Below are positions 25,570 to 34,394 of a DNA stretch of 64,000 nucleotides, in pieces. This DNA is from VAZQ01 sp963753575. GTDB lineage: Bacteria > Pseudomonadota > Alphaproteobacteria > Rhizobiales > Xanthobacteraceae. Position 1 is the stretch's first letter. Every line of letters starts with the position of its first letter. The DNA lies in assembly GCA_963753575.1 (NCBI GenBank), contig CAVWCR010000001.1, forward strand, positions 62,001 to 126,000, given 5' to 3'. The position numbers and the translations under genes were made by a program. Under the pieces are notes generated by a model. The model made no database searches. It worked only from the letters and a program-made list of their open reading frames with translations, and had not been told where the DNA came from.

Positions 25570-26362
25570 CCACCGCTTGTCCGCGGCAGCCGGGCAACTG
25601 GCCGAGACGGTCCGTGCGGCGGGCGAGATTGCGCTCAAGACGTTTCGGCAACCGCTGCGGCAATGGACGAAGGGCGCGTCGTCCTCGCCGGTCAGCGAGG
25701 CAGATATCGCGGTCGATGAGTTTCTGCGCCGCGAGCTCGCCGGCCTCAGCCCGGGAGCGGGCTGGTTGTCGGAGGAAGCCGAGGACGATCCGGCACGGCT
25801 CGACGTCGAGAACGTCTGGATCGTCGATCCGATCGACGGCACGCGCGCCTATCTCGCCGGCCAGCCCGACTGGACGATTTCGGTGGCGCTGGCCGGCCGC
25901 GGCCGGCCGCTATTCGGAACGGTTTATGCTCCGGTCAGCCAGGAAATGTTTCTGGCGGTGGCGGGGAGCGGCGCCACGCTCAACGGCGCGCCCATTGCGG
26001 CGAGCGCGGGCGGCGATCTCGCCGGCGTGAAGGTCGTTGGTCCGCGTCGTCATCTGAGCTGGCTTGCCGGCATGGACGCGAACGCCACGCCGATGCCGCG
26101 CATCGGCTCGATTGCGCTGCGGCTCGCGCGCGTGGCCCAAGGTGAACTCGACGTTGCGTTCGCGGGCGGCAACAGCCACGACTGGGATCTTGCGGCTGCC
26201 GATCTTTTGGTGCACGAAGCCGGCGGCGCGCTGACCACGCTTACGGGCGACGTGTTGACCTATAACCGTCCCGAATTGACCCACGGCGCGCTCTTGGCCG
26301 CCGGACGTGACCGTCATGCTGCGTTGATCGGTCTCGTTCGCGACCGCGCCGAACTCGCGTGA
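25556..26362 (+). CDS. cysQ: 3'(2'),5'-bisphosphate nucleotidase / inositol monophosphatase family
   Basis: 268 residues from a TTG at 25556 (GGAGG nine bases upstream, inside pmbA). Metal-binding motifs of the FIG superfamily are all present: 'WLSEEAEDD' (E-E), 'WIVDPIDGTRAY' (D-P-I-D-G-T) and 'GNSHDWDLAAADLLVHEAGG' (W-D-x-A-A). In this gene neighbourhood the protein is generally called CysQ, removing PAP formed in sulfate assimilation, but an inositol-phosphatase role is possible. Cytoplasmic. The start is not certain, because no ATG fits the conserved N-terminus. Confidence 0.85.
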   Translation: MQDADHRLSAAAGQLAETVRAAGEIALKTFRQPLRQWTKGASSSPVSEADIAVDEFLRRELAGLSPGAGWLSEEAEDDPARLDVENVWIVDPIDGTRAYLAGQPDWTISVALAGRGRPLFGTVYAPVSQEMFLAVAGSGATLNGAPIAASAGGDLAGVKVVGPRRHLSWLAGMDANATPMPRIGSIALRLARVAQGELDVAFAGGNSHDWDLAAADLLVHEAGGALTTLTGDVLTYNRPELTHGALLAAGRDRHAALIGLVRDRAELA

Positions 26363-26365
26363 TGG

Positions 26366-27097
26366 GTGTCGATGCGACTGCTTAAGCGATTGACCGCCTC
26401 GCGCCCGTTCCAGACCGCTGTTGGCGTTCTGGCGGCGGAATACTTGCGGTTCGTCTGGAAAACAAATCGGTTCATTGTCGAACCGGCGGATGGCTACGAT
26501 CGCTTCGATGCCGATCCGCCTGCCATCGCGGTGTTCTGGCATGGCCAGCACTTGATGACACCCTTTCTCAGCCGGCAGCATCGCGTCAAAGTGATCGTCT
26601 CCCGGCACCGCGACGGCGAGATCAACGCGATTGCGGCCGAGCGCCTCGGCATCGGAACGATCCGTGGGTCGGGCAGCAGCCATGGTGGCGACATCCACCG
26701 CAAGGGCGGCGCGCGCGCCTTCCGGGCCATGCTGGAGGCGCTGGCCGAAGGGTTCAACGTCGCGTCGACTGCCGACGTGCCGAAGGTCTCTCGTGTCGCC
26801 AGCGTGGGAATCGTGAAGCTTGCCGCTGCGTCCGGGCGCCCGATCTTTCCGGTCGCCATCGTGACGAGCCGATATCGGCAATTGAACTCGTGGGATCGCT
26901 GCGTCGTCAATCTGCCGTTTGGACGCGGCGCGATCGTCTGGGGCGAACCGATCACGGTGCCGCGCGATGCCGATGATGTTATGCTTGAAGCGGCGAGGCG
27001 AGAGCTTGAGGCCGGCGTCAACCGGGTTACGCAACGGGCCTATGCGCTTGCCGCGCGCACAGACACGGCGCCCGCGCATGCAGCGCATGCAAGATGA
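26366..27097 (+). CDS. DUF374 lysophospholipid acyltransferase family protein
   Basis: 243 residues from GTG 26366 (or ATG 26372). Sequence elements of the DUF374/LPLAT superfamily are 'AIAVFWHGQHLMTPFL', in which W-H-G-x-x-x replaces the HX4D motif, 'VIVSRHRDGEINAIAAERLGI', 'RGSGSSHGGDIHRKGGARAFRAML' and 'ASTADVPKVSRVASVGIVKLA'. A single N-terminal hydrophobic stretch may anchor it at the inner membrane. Position just before the Kdo/lipid A genes argues for acyl transfer in lipopolysaccharide or phospholipid assembly. Confidence 0.85.
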   Translation: MSMRLLKRLTASRPFQTAVGVLAAEYLRFVWKTNRFIVEPADGYDRFDADPPAIAVFWHGQHLMTPFLSRQHRVKVIVSRHRDGEINAIAAERLGIGTIRGSGSSHGGDIHRKGGARAFRAMLEALAEGFNVASTADVPKVSRVASVGIVKLAAASGRPIFPVAIVTSRYRQLNSWDRCVVNLPFGRGAIVWGEPITVPRDADDVMLEAARRELEAGVNRVTQRAYALAARTDTAPAHAAHAR

Positions 27098-27111
27098 GCG
27101 AAGGATCGACG

Positions 27112-27363
27112 ATGGCAAAGAAACCTGGCCCCAAGCAACTGCTTCACCTCGTTTTCGGCGGCGAGCTCAAGGAGCTCCGCGATATCGAATTCAAGGACCT
27201 AGAAAAGCTCGATATTGTGGGGATCTACCCGAACTACGCCACAGCCTATACGGCCTGGAAGGCAAAGGCCCAGCAAACCGTCGACAACGCCCATATGCGA
27301 TACTTCATCGTCCATATGCACCGGCTTCTTGATCCGGATCACGATGACGCGGCCGGCCATTGA
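27112..27363 (+). CDS. DUF4170 protein
   Basis: 83 residues; start ATG 27112 is favoured over ATG 27094 because AAGGA lies seven bases upstream. Highly characteristic sequence: 'KQLLHLVFGGELKELRDIEF', 'KLDIVGIYPNYATAYTAWKAKAQ', 'DNAHMRYFIVHMHRLLDP'. The family is small, cytoplasmic, and confined to alphaproteobacteria, where it sits between the DUF374 acyltransferase and waaA. Function unknown; the conserved place suggests an accessory role in lipid A or Kdo assembly. Confidence 0.88.
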   Translation: MAKKPGPKQLLHLVFGGELKELRDIEFKDLEKLDIVGIYPNYATAYTAWKAKAQQTVDNAHMRYFIVHMHRLLDPDHDDAAGH

Positions 27364-27999
27364 CTCTGGTCCAGGCTGCGGGGGATGCCGGTTTGCCGGC
27401 GAAAGCGTGCCTGCGTCGGGAACGTTGCAGCGATTATCGGGATCGACCATGCCCGCCAGGGCCCTTGATATCTGACATTGACGCAGTCGCTCACAGCGTG
27501 ACCCGCCGCCATCCTTCTTTTCGGCGGATGGCGTTGGATTGTGTCGATGTCAAGTCTGGCAGGCCAGCCGCATTGGGGCTACTCTGGCGTTCCCCATCCC
27601 GCTGGCGCGGGGCGCCGTCGAGGCCAGCGAGGGATCGTGTAGTGAAGCTCGACTATCATATCGCTAAGGCGATCGCGAACAGGTTCTTCGGCTTGTTCGT
27701 GGGCCGTAACGCGCGTCCGGCATTCTTCGACATAAGTGAGGCTTATCCTGAACGGGATCATGTCACGCGCGCTTTTCCGGCCATCCGGGCTCACGATGTT
27801 GATCCCGGAGAGCCCGGGCATGAAGGCTCTCAGGTGGATGTGCGGCGCCCGATGCCGCTCATCGCGGATTGGTGCAATCGTTTCCTGATCGTGGTGCTCG
27901 CGCGCCACACACATGGCCGCGCAGTGGTGCGCAAGCTCGAAGCCTTCGCCAGCGAACGCGCTGCCAATCATCAAGCCGCCGCCTGACTGGAGACCAGCG
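27364..27999. other. Unexplained 636-bp gap inside the lipid A gene string
   Basis: In related genomes I expect waaA to follow the DUF4170 gene closely. Here there are 636 bases with no recognisable gene. Two frames are open: plus strand from GTG 27642 to 27986 (about 114 codons) and minus strand 27974 to 27579 (131 codons). Third-position GC is about 60 percent in both, well below neighbouring genes, and neither has a known domain. The stretch may be a decayed insertion or an ORFan. The waaA ribosome site lies at its 3' end. Confidence 0.4.
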
Positions 28000-29334
28000 T
28001 TGTCCTACAGCGTCGCGGAAAATCCAGGGAAGGCGCGGTCGCTGCCGCTGACGCTGCATATCTATCGGGCGCTGTTGACTGCCGCAGCCCCGCTGGCGGG
28101 CGTCCTGCTGTCGCATCGCCTCAAGCACGGCAAGGAAGACCCCGGTCGCCTTCGCGAGCGCCGCGGCGTGACATCCGTCGCGCGTCCGGAGGGACCGCTG
28201 GTCTGGGTGCACGGGGCGAGCGTGGGCGAGATTGCGGCCATCATCCCGCTGGTCGAGCGCATCGTTTCCAAGGAGTTCAATGTCCTGGTGACGTCGGGCA
28301 CCGTGGGCTCTGCGAAACTGTGCGAACAACGTCTGCCGGCAGGCGTCATCCATCAATTCGTGCCTTGGGATTCGCCTCGTTTCATTGCGCGCTTCCTGAA
28401 CCACTGGAAGCCTGATCTGGCGTTGTTCACCGAATCGGACCTTTGGCCGAACCTGATCATCATGAGCTCCGAGCGCCAGGTTCCGCTGATTCTCGTCAAC
28501 GGCCGCTTGTCGGAGCGCTCGTTCAACCGCTGGCGTCATGCGCCGGCGACGATCGGCGCAATGCTCCGCCGCTTCGATCTCTGCCTCGCGCAATCGCCGG
28601 CTTACGCGACGCGCTATCGCGACCTCGGTGCGCCCCGCATCACGACGACCGGCAACCTCAAGCTCGACGTGCCGGAACCGCCGGCGGACCCCGAGAGCCT
28701 GCGGGCTCTGCAGTCCGTCATTGGTGGACGCACGACCATCGCGGCGGCTTCCACCCATGCGGGGGAAGAAATGGCGGTGATCGAGGCGCACCGGAGATTG
28801 CGGCATACGTTTCCGCGATTGCTGACGCTGATCGCGCCGCGCCATCCCGATCGCGGGCCGGGCATCGTTGAGATTGCCACCGCGTCCGGCCTCTCGGCGT
28901 CGCTACGTTCGCGCGGGCGGCTGCCCGGCGCCAAGGACGACATCTATGTTGTCGATACGCTGGGCGAGCTCGGCTTGGTCTATCGGCTGGCGCCGATTGT
29001 ATTTGTCGGCGGCTCGCTCGCGAGCCATGGCGGCCAGAACCCGGTCGAGGCGATCAAGCTCGGCGCTGCCATCCTGCACGGACCCCATGTTTGGAACTTC
29101 GCCGAGATCTACCAGGCGCTCGATGCGGCGCACGGCGCCGAGCAGGTGGCAGACGTGGGGAGGCTTGCGGTACGGGTCGGCGCCTGGCTTACCGACGCGG
29201 CTGAACGGGTGAAGGTGGTGACCGCTGCGCGCGGCACGATTGTGCAGCTTGCCGGTGCGCTTGATCGCACGCTTGCGGCGCTCGACCCCTACTTCATGCA
29301 GATCCGCATGCTGCGCCGGGACACCCATGCGTGA
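28000..29334 (+). CDS. waaA: 3-deoxy-D-manno-octulosonic acid (Kdo) transferase
   Basis: 444 residues from TTG 28000, chosen because GGAGA lies about eight bases upstream and the sequence then begins with the expected 'YRALLTAAAPLAGVLLSHRL' membrane anchor. 'VWVHGASVGEIAAIIPLVERI' is the WaaA donor-side signature, with the catalytic Glu in S-V-G-E. The GT-B C-terminal domain has 'FVGGSLASHGGQNPVEAIKLGAAILHGPH'. The enzyme adds Kdo to lipid IVA at the inner face of the inner membrane. It overlaps lpxK by 8 bases. Confidence 0.93.
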   Translation: MSYSVAENPGKARSLPLTLHIYRALLTAAAPLAGVLLSHRLKHGKEDPGRLRERRGVTSVARPEGPLVWVHGASVGEIAAIIPLVERIVSKEFNVLVTSGTVGSAKLCEQRLPAGVIHQFVPWDSPRFIARFLNHWKPDLALFTESDLWPNLIIMSSERQVPLILVNGRLSERSFNRWRHAPATIGAMLRRFDLCLAQSPAYATRYRDLGAPRITTTGNLKLDVPEPPADPESLRALQSVIGGRTTIAAASTHAGEEMAVIEAHRRLRHTFPRLLTLIAPRHPDRGPGIVEIATASGLSASLRSRGRLPGAKDDIYVVDTLGELGLVYRLAPIVFVGGSLASHGGQNPVEAIKLGAAILHGPHVWNFAEIYQALDAAHGAEQVADVGRLAVRVGAWLTDAAERVKVVTAARGTIVQLAGALDRTLAALDPYFMQIRMLRRDTHA

Positions 29335-30337
29335 GCCGCCATTCTGGTGGCGCGGCGTTGGCATCGAGGCTTGCCTGCTGGCGCCTGCCGCCGCGATCTA
29401 TGGTGCGGTGGCGGCGCGGCGTCTCAAGCACCGCGGAGTTCGCGCGGGCGTGCCGGTTGTCTGTATCGGCAATCCGACCGTCGGCGGCGCCGGCAAGACC
29501 CCGCTGGCGCTCGCGGTGGCGCACATGCTCAAGGCGACTGGCGAGCACCCGGTTTTCTTGACGCGCGGCTATGGCGGGAGGTTGCCAGGCCCGCACCTTG
29601 TTGATCCGAGGACGGACAAAGCGGTGGACGTTGGCGACGAGCCGCTTTTGCTTGCGCGTATTGCGCCGACCATTGTTGCACGCGACCGTGTCGCCGGAGC
29701 GCAGGCGGCGGTGGCTGCTGGTGCAAGCGTCATTGTGATGGACGACGGCTTCCAAAATCCTTCGCTGGCCAAGGACCTGTCCGTGCTGGTCGTCGACGGC
29801 CGTCGTGGCGTCGGCAACGCGAAGGTAATCCCGGGCGGTCCGCTGCGGGCGCCGCTTGCGGCGCAGCTCCAGCGCGCCGATGCGATCGTGCTGGTCGGGG
29901 CGATCGGTGAAGCGGCCTCGCCCCTCGTGGCGGCCGCGCGCGCCGGCGGGCTGCCGCTATTCCGGGCGCGTCTTGCGCCGGATCCTGATGTCGTCGCATC
30001 GCTCGCAGGCTGCCGCGTGCTGGCGTTTGCGGGTATCGGCGATCCGGAGAAGATGTTTGCGACGCTCACTGATGCGGGCATCGCGGTGGCCAAGACCAGA
30101 AGCTTTGCCGACCACCATCGCTACACGCGAGCCGAGGCGCTTTCACTGTGCGCGCAGGCCGATGCCGAAGGCTTCGTGCTGGTGACGACCGCAAAGGATA
30201 TGGCGCGCTTGCAGGGCGATGCTGCTCTTGCTGATCTGGCGGCCCGCGCGCGCGTGCTTCCGGTTACGCTCGTGCTCGACGAGGAGGCGGAATTCCGCAA
30301 GCTTCTGGTGCGTCAGCGCCTGAACCGCTCCGGATAG
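29327..30337 (+). CDS. lpxK: Tetraacyldisaccharide 4'-kinase
   Basis: 336 residues from ATG 29327, overlapping waaA. Walker A-type P-loop 'VCIGNPTVGGAGKTPLALA' near residue 52; 'VIVMDDGFQNPSLAKDLSVLVVDG' carries the DDGFQ motif unique to LpxK, where Asp acts in catalysis; 'AFAGIGDPEKMFATL' and 'VTTAKDMARL' complete the family pattern. N-terminal hydrophobic anchor. It phosphorylates the 4' position of the lipid A precursor. Converges on and overlaps the DUF2093 gene by 25 bases. Confidence 0.93.
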   Translation: MREPPFWWRGVGIEACLLAPAAAIYGAVAARRLKHRGVRAGVPVVCIGNPTVGGAGKTPLALAVAHMLKATGEHPVFLTRGYGGRLPGPHLVDPRTDKAVDVGDEPLLLARIAPTIVARDRVAGAQAAVAAGASVIVMDDGFQNPSLAKDLSVLVVDGRRGVGNAKVIPGGPLRAPLAAQLQRADAIVLVGAIGEAASPLVAAARAGGLPLFRARLAPDPDVVASLAGCRVLAFAGIGDPEKMFATLTDAGIAVAKTRSFADHHRYTRAEALSLCAQADAEGFVLVTTAKDMARLQGDAALADLAARARVLPVTLVLDEEAEFRKLLVRQRLNRSG

Positions 30338-30540
30338 TAGCGCTGCAGCACGACCTCGGGCGACACATAGGCCTCTTGCAGATCGACGCTCCAGTACTTG
30401 AGCTCCTCCAGCGGGATCGGTGTGCCGGTCACGGCGCAACGCACGAAGGCGCCGGGCCGCATGACGCGGAAGTCGCCGTCGAGATACTTGACTTCGGCTT
30501 CGCCCGCCATCGGGGAAGGGCGATCATTGCGGTTCAGCAC
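30313..30540 (-). CDS. DUF2093 protein
   Basis: 75 residues; a compact conserved protein with 'EAEVKYLDGDFRVMRPGAFVRCAVTGTPIPLEELKYWSVDLQEAYVSPE'. The family is typical of Rhizobiales and found convergent with or next to lpxK. The single Cys in 'RCAVTG' does not by itself indicate metal binding. Cytoplasmic, unknown function. Overlapping 3' ends with lpxK (30313-30337) could allow antisense interference. Confidence 0.87.
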   Translation of the reverse strand: MLNRNDRPSPMAGEAEVKYLDGDFRVMRPGAFVRCAVTGTPIPLEELKYWSVDLQEAYVSPEVVLQRYYPERFRR

Positions 30541-30733
30541 GTCTTAATCTCCACCGGCTCTGCGGCTGCTTGGTGACATTGCGGTCGTGTGACGTTTTGA
30601 TCATGTGGGATGCGGCAATTCAACTCAACATAGTCATTACCGTGTGCCGATGTAACCCCTCAATTCGGCGGCCCGCCCTGCTTACATGGTTTCGGCTCGT
30701 GTTACCCTGGATCAGTCCAAGGACTGTGGCGCA

Positions 30734-31552
30734 ATGCGCTTTCCTCTTGCTATCTTGACAGTGACTTTGGTCGCGACATCGGCGCCTGCGGCCGAAAGGG
30801 TTGTTGTCGGGGAAGGCGGCAGCGCGCTCAACGCCGTTCTCTACCGGCCGCCGGGGCCGGGCCCTTACCCGGTCGTCATTGGCCTGCATGGATGCGACGG
30901 ATTGCTGAATCCGTCCGGCCAGATCGCCCCCCCTTTTGCTGACTGGGGCGAACGTCTGTCCGATCTCGGGCTTGCCGTCTTGTTCGTGGACAGCTTCACG
31001 CCGCGCAGGCTCGCTGCGCAGTGCAAAGTGCGCGAGCGCAAGGTCCGCAGCGCCCGCGAACGTGTGGCCGATACCTACCTGGCGCGGCGCTGGCTGCAGA
31101 GCCAGAGCTGGACGATCAAGAACCGCGTATCGATCATGGGATGGTCGAACGGCGGCATCGCCGCGCTCTGGTCAGTGCGGCCGCGCGCGATCCGCCGCGA
31201 CGGCATGCCGGATTTTCGTTCGGCGGTGGCGTTCTATCCGGGCTGCCGCCGGCTCGGCAACATTGCGTGGAGCACCCGCATCCCGACCTTGATCCTGATC
31301 GGCCGCGCCGACGATTGGACCCCGGCCGCGGCCTATGAGCAGATGGTCGCCGGCGCGCGCGGTCGCAGCGCCCTGGCCTCGATCGTGGTTTATCCGGGCG
31401 CCTACCATGGGTTCGATCGACCCGACTATCCGGTGCGCGTGCTCACCGGGCTCGCCTACAGCGCCAACGGTTCCGGACGGGCGCATGCGGGCACCAATCC
31501 GGCCGCGCGCGCGGCCGCCATCGCGCGGGTCACCGAATGGTTTCGGCGCTAG
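30734..31552 (+). CDS. Exported dienelactone-hydrolase-type alpha/beta hydrolase
   Basis: 272 residues from ATG 30734 with a signal peptide ending SAPAAE. Alpha/beta hydrolase elements: 'PYPVVIGLHGCDGLLNPSGQ' (oxyanion region), nucleophile elbow 'SIMGWSNGGIAALW', catalytic Asp in 'ILIGRADDWTPAAAYEQ', and His in 'YPGAYHGFDRPDYP'. The order nucleophile-Asp-His and the AYHGFD ending match the dienelactone hydrolase family (PF01738), though this group has Ser rather than Cys. Substrate unknown; periplasmic ester or lactone hydrolysis is likely. Monocistronic, followed by two hairpins. Confidence 0.82.
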   Translation: MRFPLAILTVTLVATSAPAAERVVVGEGGSALNAVLYRPPGPGPYPVVIGLHGCDGLLNPSGQIAPPFADWGERLSDLGLAVLFVDSFTPRRLAAQCKVRERKVRSARERVADTYLARRWLQSQSWTIKNRVSIMGWSNGGIAALWSVRPRAIRRDGMPDFRSAVAFYPGCRRLGNIAWSTRIPTLILIGRADDWTPAAAYEQMVAGARGRSALASIVVYPGAYHGFDRPDYPVRVLTGLAYSANGSGRAHAGTNPAARAAAIARVTEWFRR

Positions 31553-31553
31553 C

Positions 31554-31651
31554 GCATGATCCCGAAAAGTTGCAGACTTTTCGGATCCGATCATGCGATC
31601 GAACAAAAGCTTAGAGCAAAATCGCAATTCAACCTAAGGCGATTTCGCTCT
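31554..31651. repeat. Paired intergenic hairpins (REP-like)
   Basis: Two inverted repeats between convergent genes. First, 31554-31596: GCATGATC/CCGAAAAGT arms around TGCAG with complementary ACTTTTCGG/GATCATGC. Second, 31613-31651: AGAGCAAAATCGC pairing with GCGATTTCGCTCT (12 of 13). The 'GCATGATC-CCGAAAAGT' core resembles a palindromic repeat I know from many Rhizobiales intergenic regions. It may also stop transcription from both sides. Confidence 0.7.
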
Positions 31652-31676
31652 AGGCCTCGATGCGGAATCAACAAGC

Positions 31677-33203
31677 TCACTTGCCGAACAGGTTGCCCTG
31701 GCCCTCGCCGCCGCGGCGCGGCGGCTTTGCGGGAGCCGCGGCCTGCGTCGTCACCGCGGGAGCCGATGGCCCGTCGGCGGTCGCGCGCACCTGTCCGTCG
31801 GCGAATTCAATGCCGAGCCGCGCGCCCGCCTTGATCGCCGCCGCCGTGTGCAGCGGCTTGCCCTCGTCGTCGCGCACGAGCGCGAAGCCGCGCGCGAGCA
31901 CGCCCCGATAGGAGACCGCAGTGAGCAGCCGTCCGGCCCGCTCGACCCTTGCGGCGCGGTTCTGCAACAGCGCGGTGGTCGCGAGCGTGCCTCTCGCAAA
32001 CAAAGCGAGCGTGCGTTCGCGCGCCCGCTCGATCTGGGTGCGCCGCGCATTGGCATAGGCGAGACGAGCCGCCGCGAGCCGCATCGCAAGCTGCTCGAAC
32101 CGATCCCGCCGGCGCTCCACGCCATAGCGCAGGCATTGCCGTGACCGCTGCGCCAGCATGGCGATCTGCTGGCGCTCCCGCACGATACGCGTCTGCAATG
32201 TCTGCAGCGTCAGCCGTGCGGCCGCGTGGTCGAGACGCTGGCGCGGCAGCGCGAACAACTCCCCGGCGCTCGGCAGCGCGCGCATGGCGGCGCGCAGCTC
32301 GGTGCGGCGCGCCTCCTGACAGCGTTGCCAGCATGCGAGTGCGCGTCGCGCCAGGCTGTCGACCTCGACCAGCAGCTCGGAGCGCACCGGCACCGCCATC
32401 TCGGCGGCCGCAGTCGGGGTCGGTGCCCGCTTGTCGGCCGCAAAATCGACAAGCGTGATGTCGGTCTCGTGCCCGACCGCGGAGATCAGCGGGATCATGC
32501 TCTCGGCGGCGGCGCGTACCACGATCTCCTCGTTGAACGACCACAGGTCTTCGAGCGAGCCGCCGCCGCGGGCGACAATGATGAGATCGGGCCGCGGGAT
32601 CGGTCCGTGCTCGGGGAGCGCATTGAAGCCGTGGATCGCAGCCGCGATCTCCTGGGCCGAGCTATCGCCCTGGACTCTGACCGGCCACACCAGCACATGG
32701 CGCGGGAACCGGTCGGCGAGCCGGTGCAGGATGTCACGAATGACGGCGCCGGTCGGGGAGGTCACCACGCCGATGACATCCGGAAGAAACGGCAGGAGCT
32801 GCTTGCGCGCCGGATCGAACAGGCCTTCGGCGGCAAGCTTCTTCTTGCGTTCCTCGAGCAGCGCCATCAAGGCGCCGAGCCCGGCTGGCTCGAGCGCCTC
32901 GATCACGATCTGATACTTGGATGAACCGCTGAAGGTCGTGAGCCGGCCGGTCACCACGACCTCGAGGCCCTCCTGCGGCGGAATCCGCATGCGGGCGAAC
33001 TCGCGCTTCCAGATGACCGCCTCAAGGACCGCCTTGTCGTCCTTGAGCCGGAAATAAACATGCCCGGACGGCGAAGGGCCCTTGAAGCCCGAGACCTCGC
33101 CGCGTACGCGCACATAGCCGTAGGCGTCCTCGACGGTCCTCTTCAGTGCCGATGAGAGATCGGAGACGGTCCACTCGACGATGTTCAGTCGTGGTTCGCT
33201 CAT
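31677..33203 (-). CDS. xseA: Exodeoxyribonuclease VII large subunit
   Basis: 508 residues from ATG 33203 (MSEPRLNIVEWTVS). N-terminal OB-fold (about 15-115) with 'VRGEVSGFKGPSPSGHVYFRLKD', then the catalytic domain: 'IGVVTSPTGAVIRDILHRL', 'IIVARGGGSLEDLWSFNEE' and 'ISAVGHETDITLVDFAADKRAPTPTAAAE', the last being the XseA signature. A long helical region follows and the C-terminus is Pro/Ala-rich. With XseB it degrades single-stranded DNA. xseB is not seen in the window. Frames extending upstream of 33203 have shadow-like composition. Confidence 0.93.
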   Translation of the reverse strand: MSEPRLNIVEWTVSDLSSALKRTVEDAYGYVRVRGEVSGFKGPSPSGHVYFRLKDDKAVLEAVIWKREFARMRIPPQEGLEVVVTGRLTTFSGSSKYQIVIEALEPAGLGALMALLEERKKKLAAEGLFDPARKQLLPFLPDVIGVVTSPTGAVIRDILHRLADRFPRHVLVWPVRVQGDSSAQEIAAAIHGFNALPEHGPIPRPDLIIVARGGGSLEDLWSFNEEIVVRAAAESMIPLISAVGHETDITLVDFAADKRAPTPTAAAEMAVPVRSELLVEVDSLARRALACWQRCQEARRTELRAAMRALPSAGELFALPRQRLDHAAARLTLQTLQTRIVRERQQIAMLAQRSRQCLRYGVERRRDRFEQLAMRLAAARLAYANARRTQIERARERTLALFARGTLATTALLQNRAARVERAGRLLTAVSYRGVLARGFALVRDDEGKPLHTAAAIKAGARLGIEFADGQVRATADGPSAPAVTTQAAAPAKPPRRGGEGQGNLFGK

Positions 33204-33231
33204 ACGGTCGATGGGTTCCGTCTCGCGCTGC

Positions 33232-34203
33232 TCATTTTGCCACCATGCTCTCGAGCGTGGGGCAGGGCCGCCGCTCCACCGGAACCTCGTACTTCTGATA
33301 GTTGCTCTTGTCGACCACCGATGTCTTCGCCAGGATTTCCTTTGGGGATTCCTGCTTGCGCAGCGCGCGAATGGCGATCTCGGCGCCGAGGCAACCATCG
33401 ATCAATCCGTTGTAGTCGCCGCTCGCCAGCATCTCGCCCGATTTGATCAGCTCGACCGCCTCCTTGCTGGCGTTGATGCCGACGATAGGCGGCAGCTTCT
33501 TGTTGGCCCCCTTGAAGGCCTCGATTGCGCCAAGCGCCATGGCGTCATTGGCGGCGAGCACGCCGTTGATCTGCATGTCCGGGCTGGCCCTCAGCATCGC
33601 CTTGAGCAGGCCGGCGGCGCTCGGTCGCGCATACAAGGCGTTCTTCGACAGCACGACCTTCACATTCGGCGCATCCTTGAGGGCGTCCTTGAATCCGCGC
33701 AGCCGGGCTACCGCGGTCGGGATCGTTGGAGGGCCTTCCAACACCACCAGGTTGCCCTTGCTCTGCATCGCCTTGAGCAGCGTGCGGGCGGTGTCGAGCG
33801 CAATGCTGTAGTCGTCGGTGCCGATGAAGGCGACGCTGACGCCGCCGGCCAGCCGGTCGCCCACGTTGACGAGCGGGATACCGGCCGCGTTGACCTTCTG
33901 CACCGCCGGCACCAGCGCTTTGATGTCGACCGGCGTGAACACGAAGGCGTCGCGCTTGGCAGAGATCGCCTCCTCCACCAGCGCGGCCTGTTGGCGCGCA
34001 TTCTCCGCCGACGTCGGAATATAGTGGAAGACCTGAAACCCGGCGGCCCTGGCCACCTGGTCGGCGCCGGCGCGCGTCGCCCGTGCGATCGGATTGCCGG
34101 CGCTCTTGGTGAAGACCGCGAGCGTCTCGGCGGCCGACACCGGGCCGAGGGGTATCAGGATCGTGGCTGCGGCGGCGGCAAGCCAAAGGCGCTGGCGCTT
34201 CAT
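33232..34203 (-). CDS. Sugar-type (RbsB-like) periplasmic binding protein
   Basis: 323 residues; of two adjacent ATGs the second (34203) has the better spacing to GGGAGG. Signal peptide ends GPVSAAE. The type-1 periplasmic binding fold is evident: 'KSAGNPIARATRAGADQVARAAGFQVFHYIPTSAENARQQAALVEEAISAKRDAFVFTPVD', 'LVNVGDRLAGGVSVAFIGTDDYSIALDTARTLL', and 'INGVLAANDAMALGAIEAFKGA'. Relatives deliver ribose, inositol or other polyols to ABC transporters. No ATPase or permease gene follows, so it is another orphan receptor. Confidence 0.83.
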   Translation of the reverse strand: MKRQRLWLAAAAATILIPLGPVSAAETLAVFTKSAGNPIARATRAGADQVARAAGFQVFHYIPTSAENARQQAALVEEAISAKRDAFVFTPVDIKALVPAVQKVNAAGIPLVNVGDRLAGGVSVAFIGTDDYSIALDTARTLLKAMQSKGNLVVLEGPPTIPTAVARLRGFKDALKDAPNVKVVLSKNALYARPSAAGLLKAMLRASPDMQINGVLAANDAMALGAIEAFKGANKKLPPIVGINASKEAVELIKSGEMLASGDYNGLIDGCLGAEIAIRALRKQESPKEILAKTSVVDKSNYQKYEVPVERRPCPTLESMVAK

Positions 34204-34394
34204 CATGCTCCTCCCGAGGATATGTAGGTTGCGGTTTTTATACTCGATAGCGGCGGCTCCGTCGCGGTCCGACATCCAAATAAATTGCCGCACGCTAGTC
34301 CACCCGCAGCCAACTCTGGCAGAAACTTCAAATCGAAAAGCGGCACTAGAATCATGGAGTTGCTAGTGCCCCCTTGTTTCCGAAGTTCGTGTCA

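Noticed and set aside
27579..27974. 131-codon minus-strand frame between DUF4170 and waaA
   Set aside because: Competes with a plus-strand frame; third-position GC is not gene-like and no motif was recognised. Kept only as an unexplained stretch.
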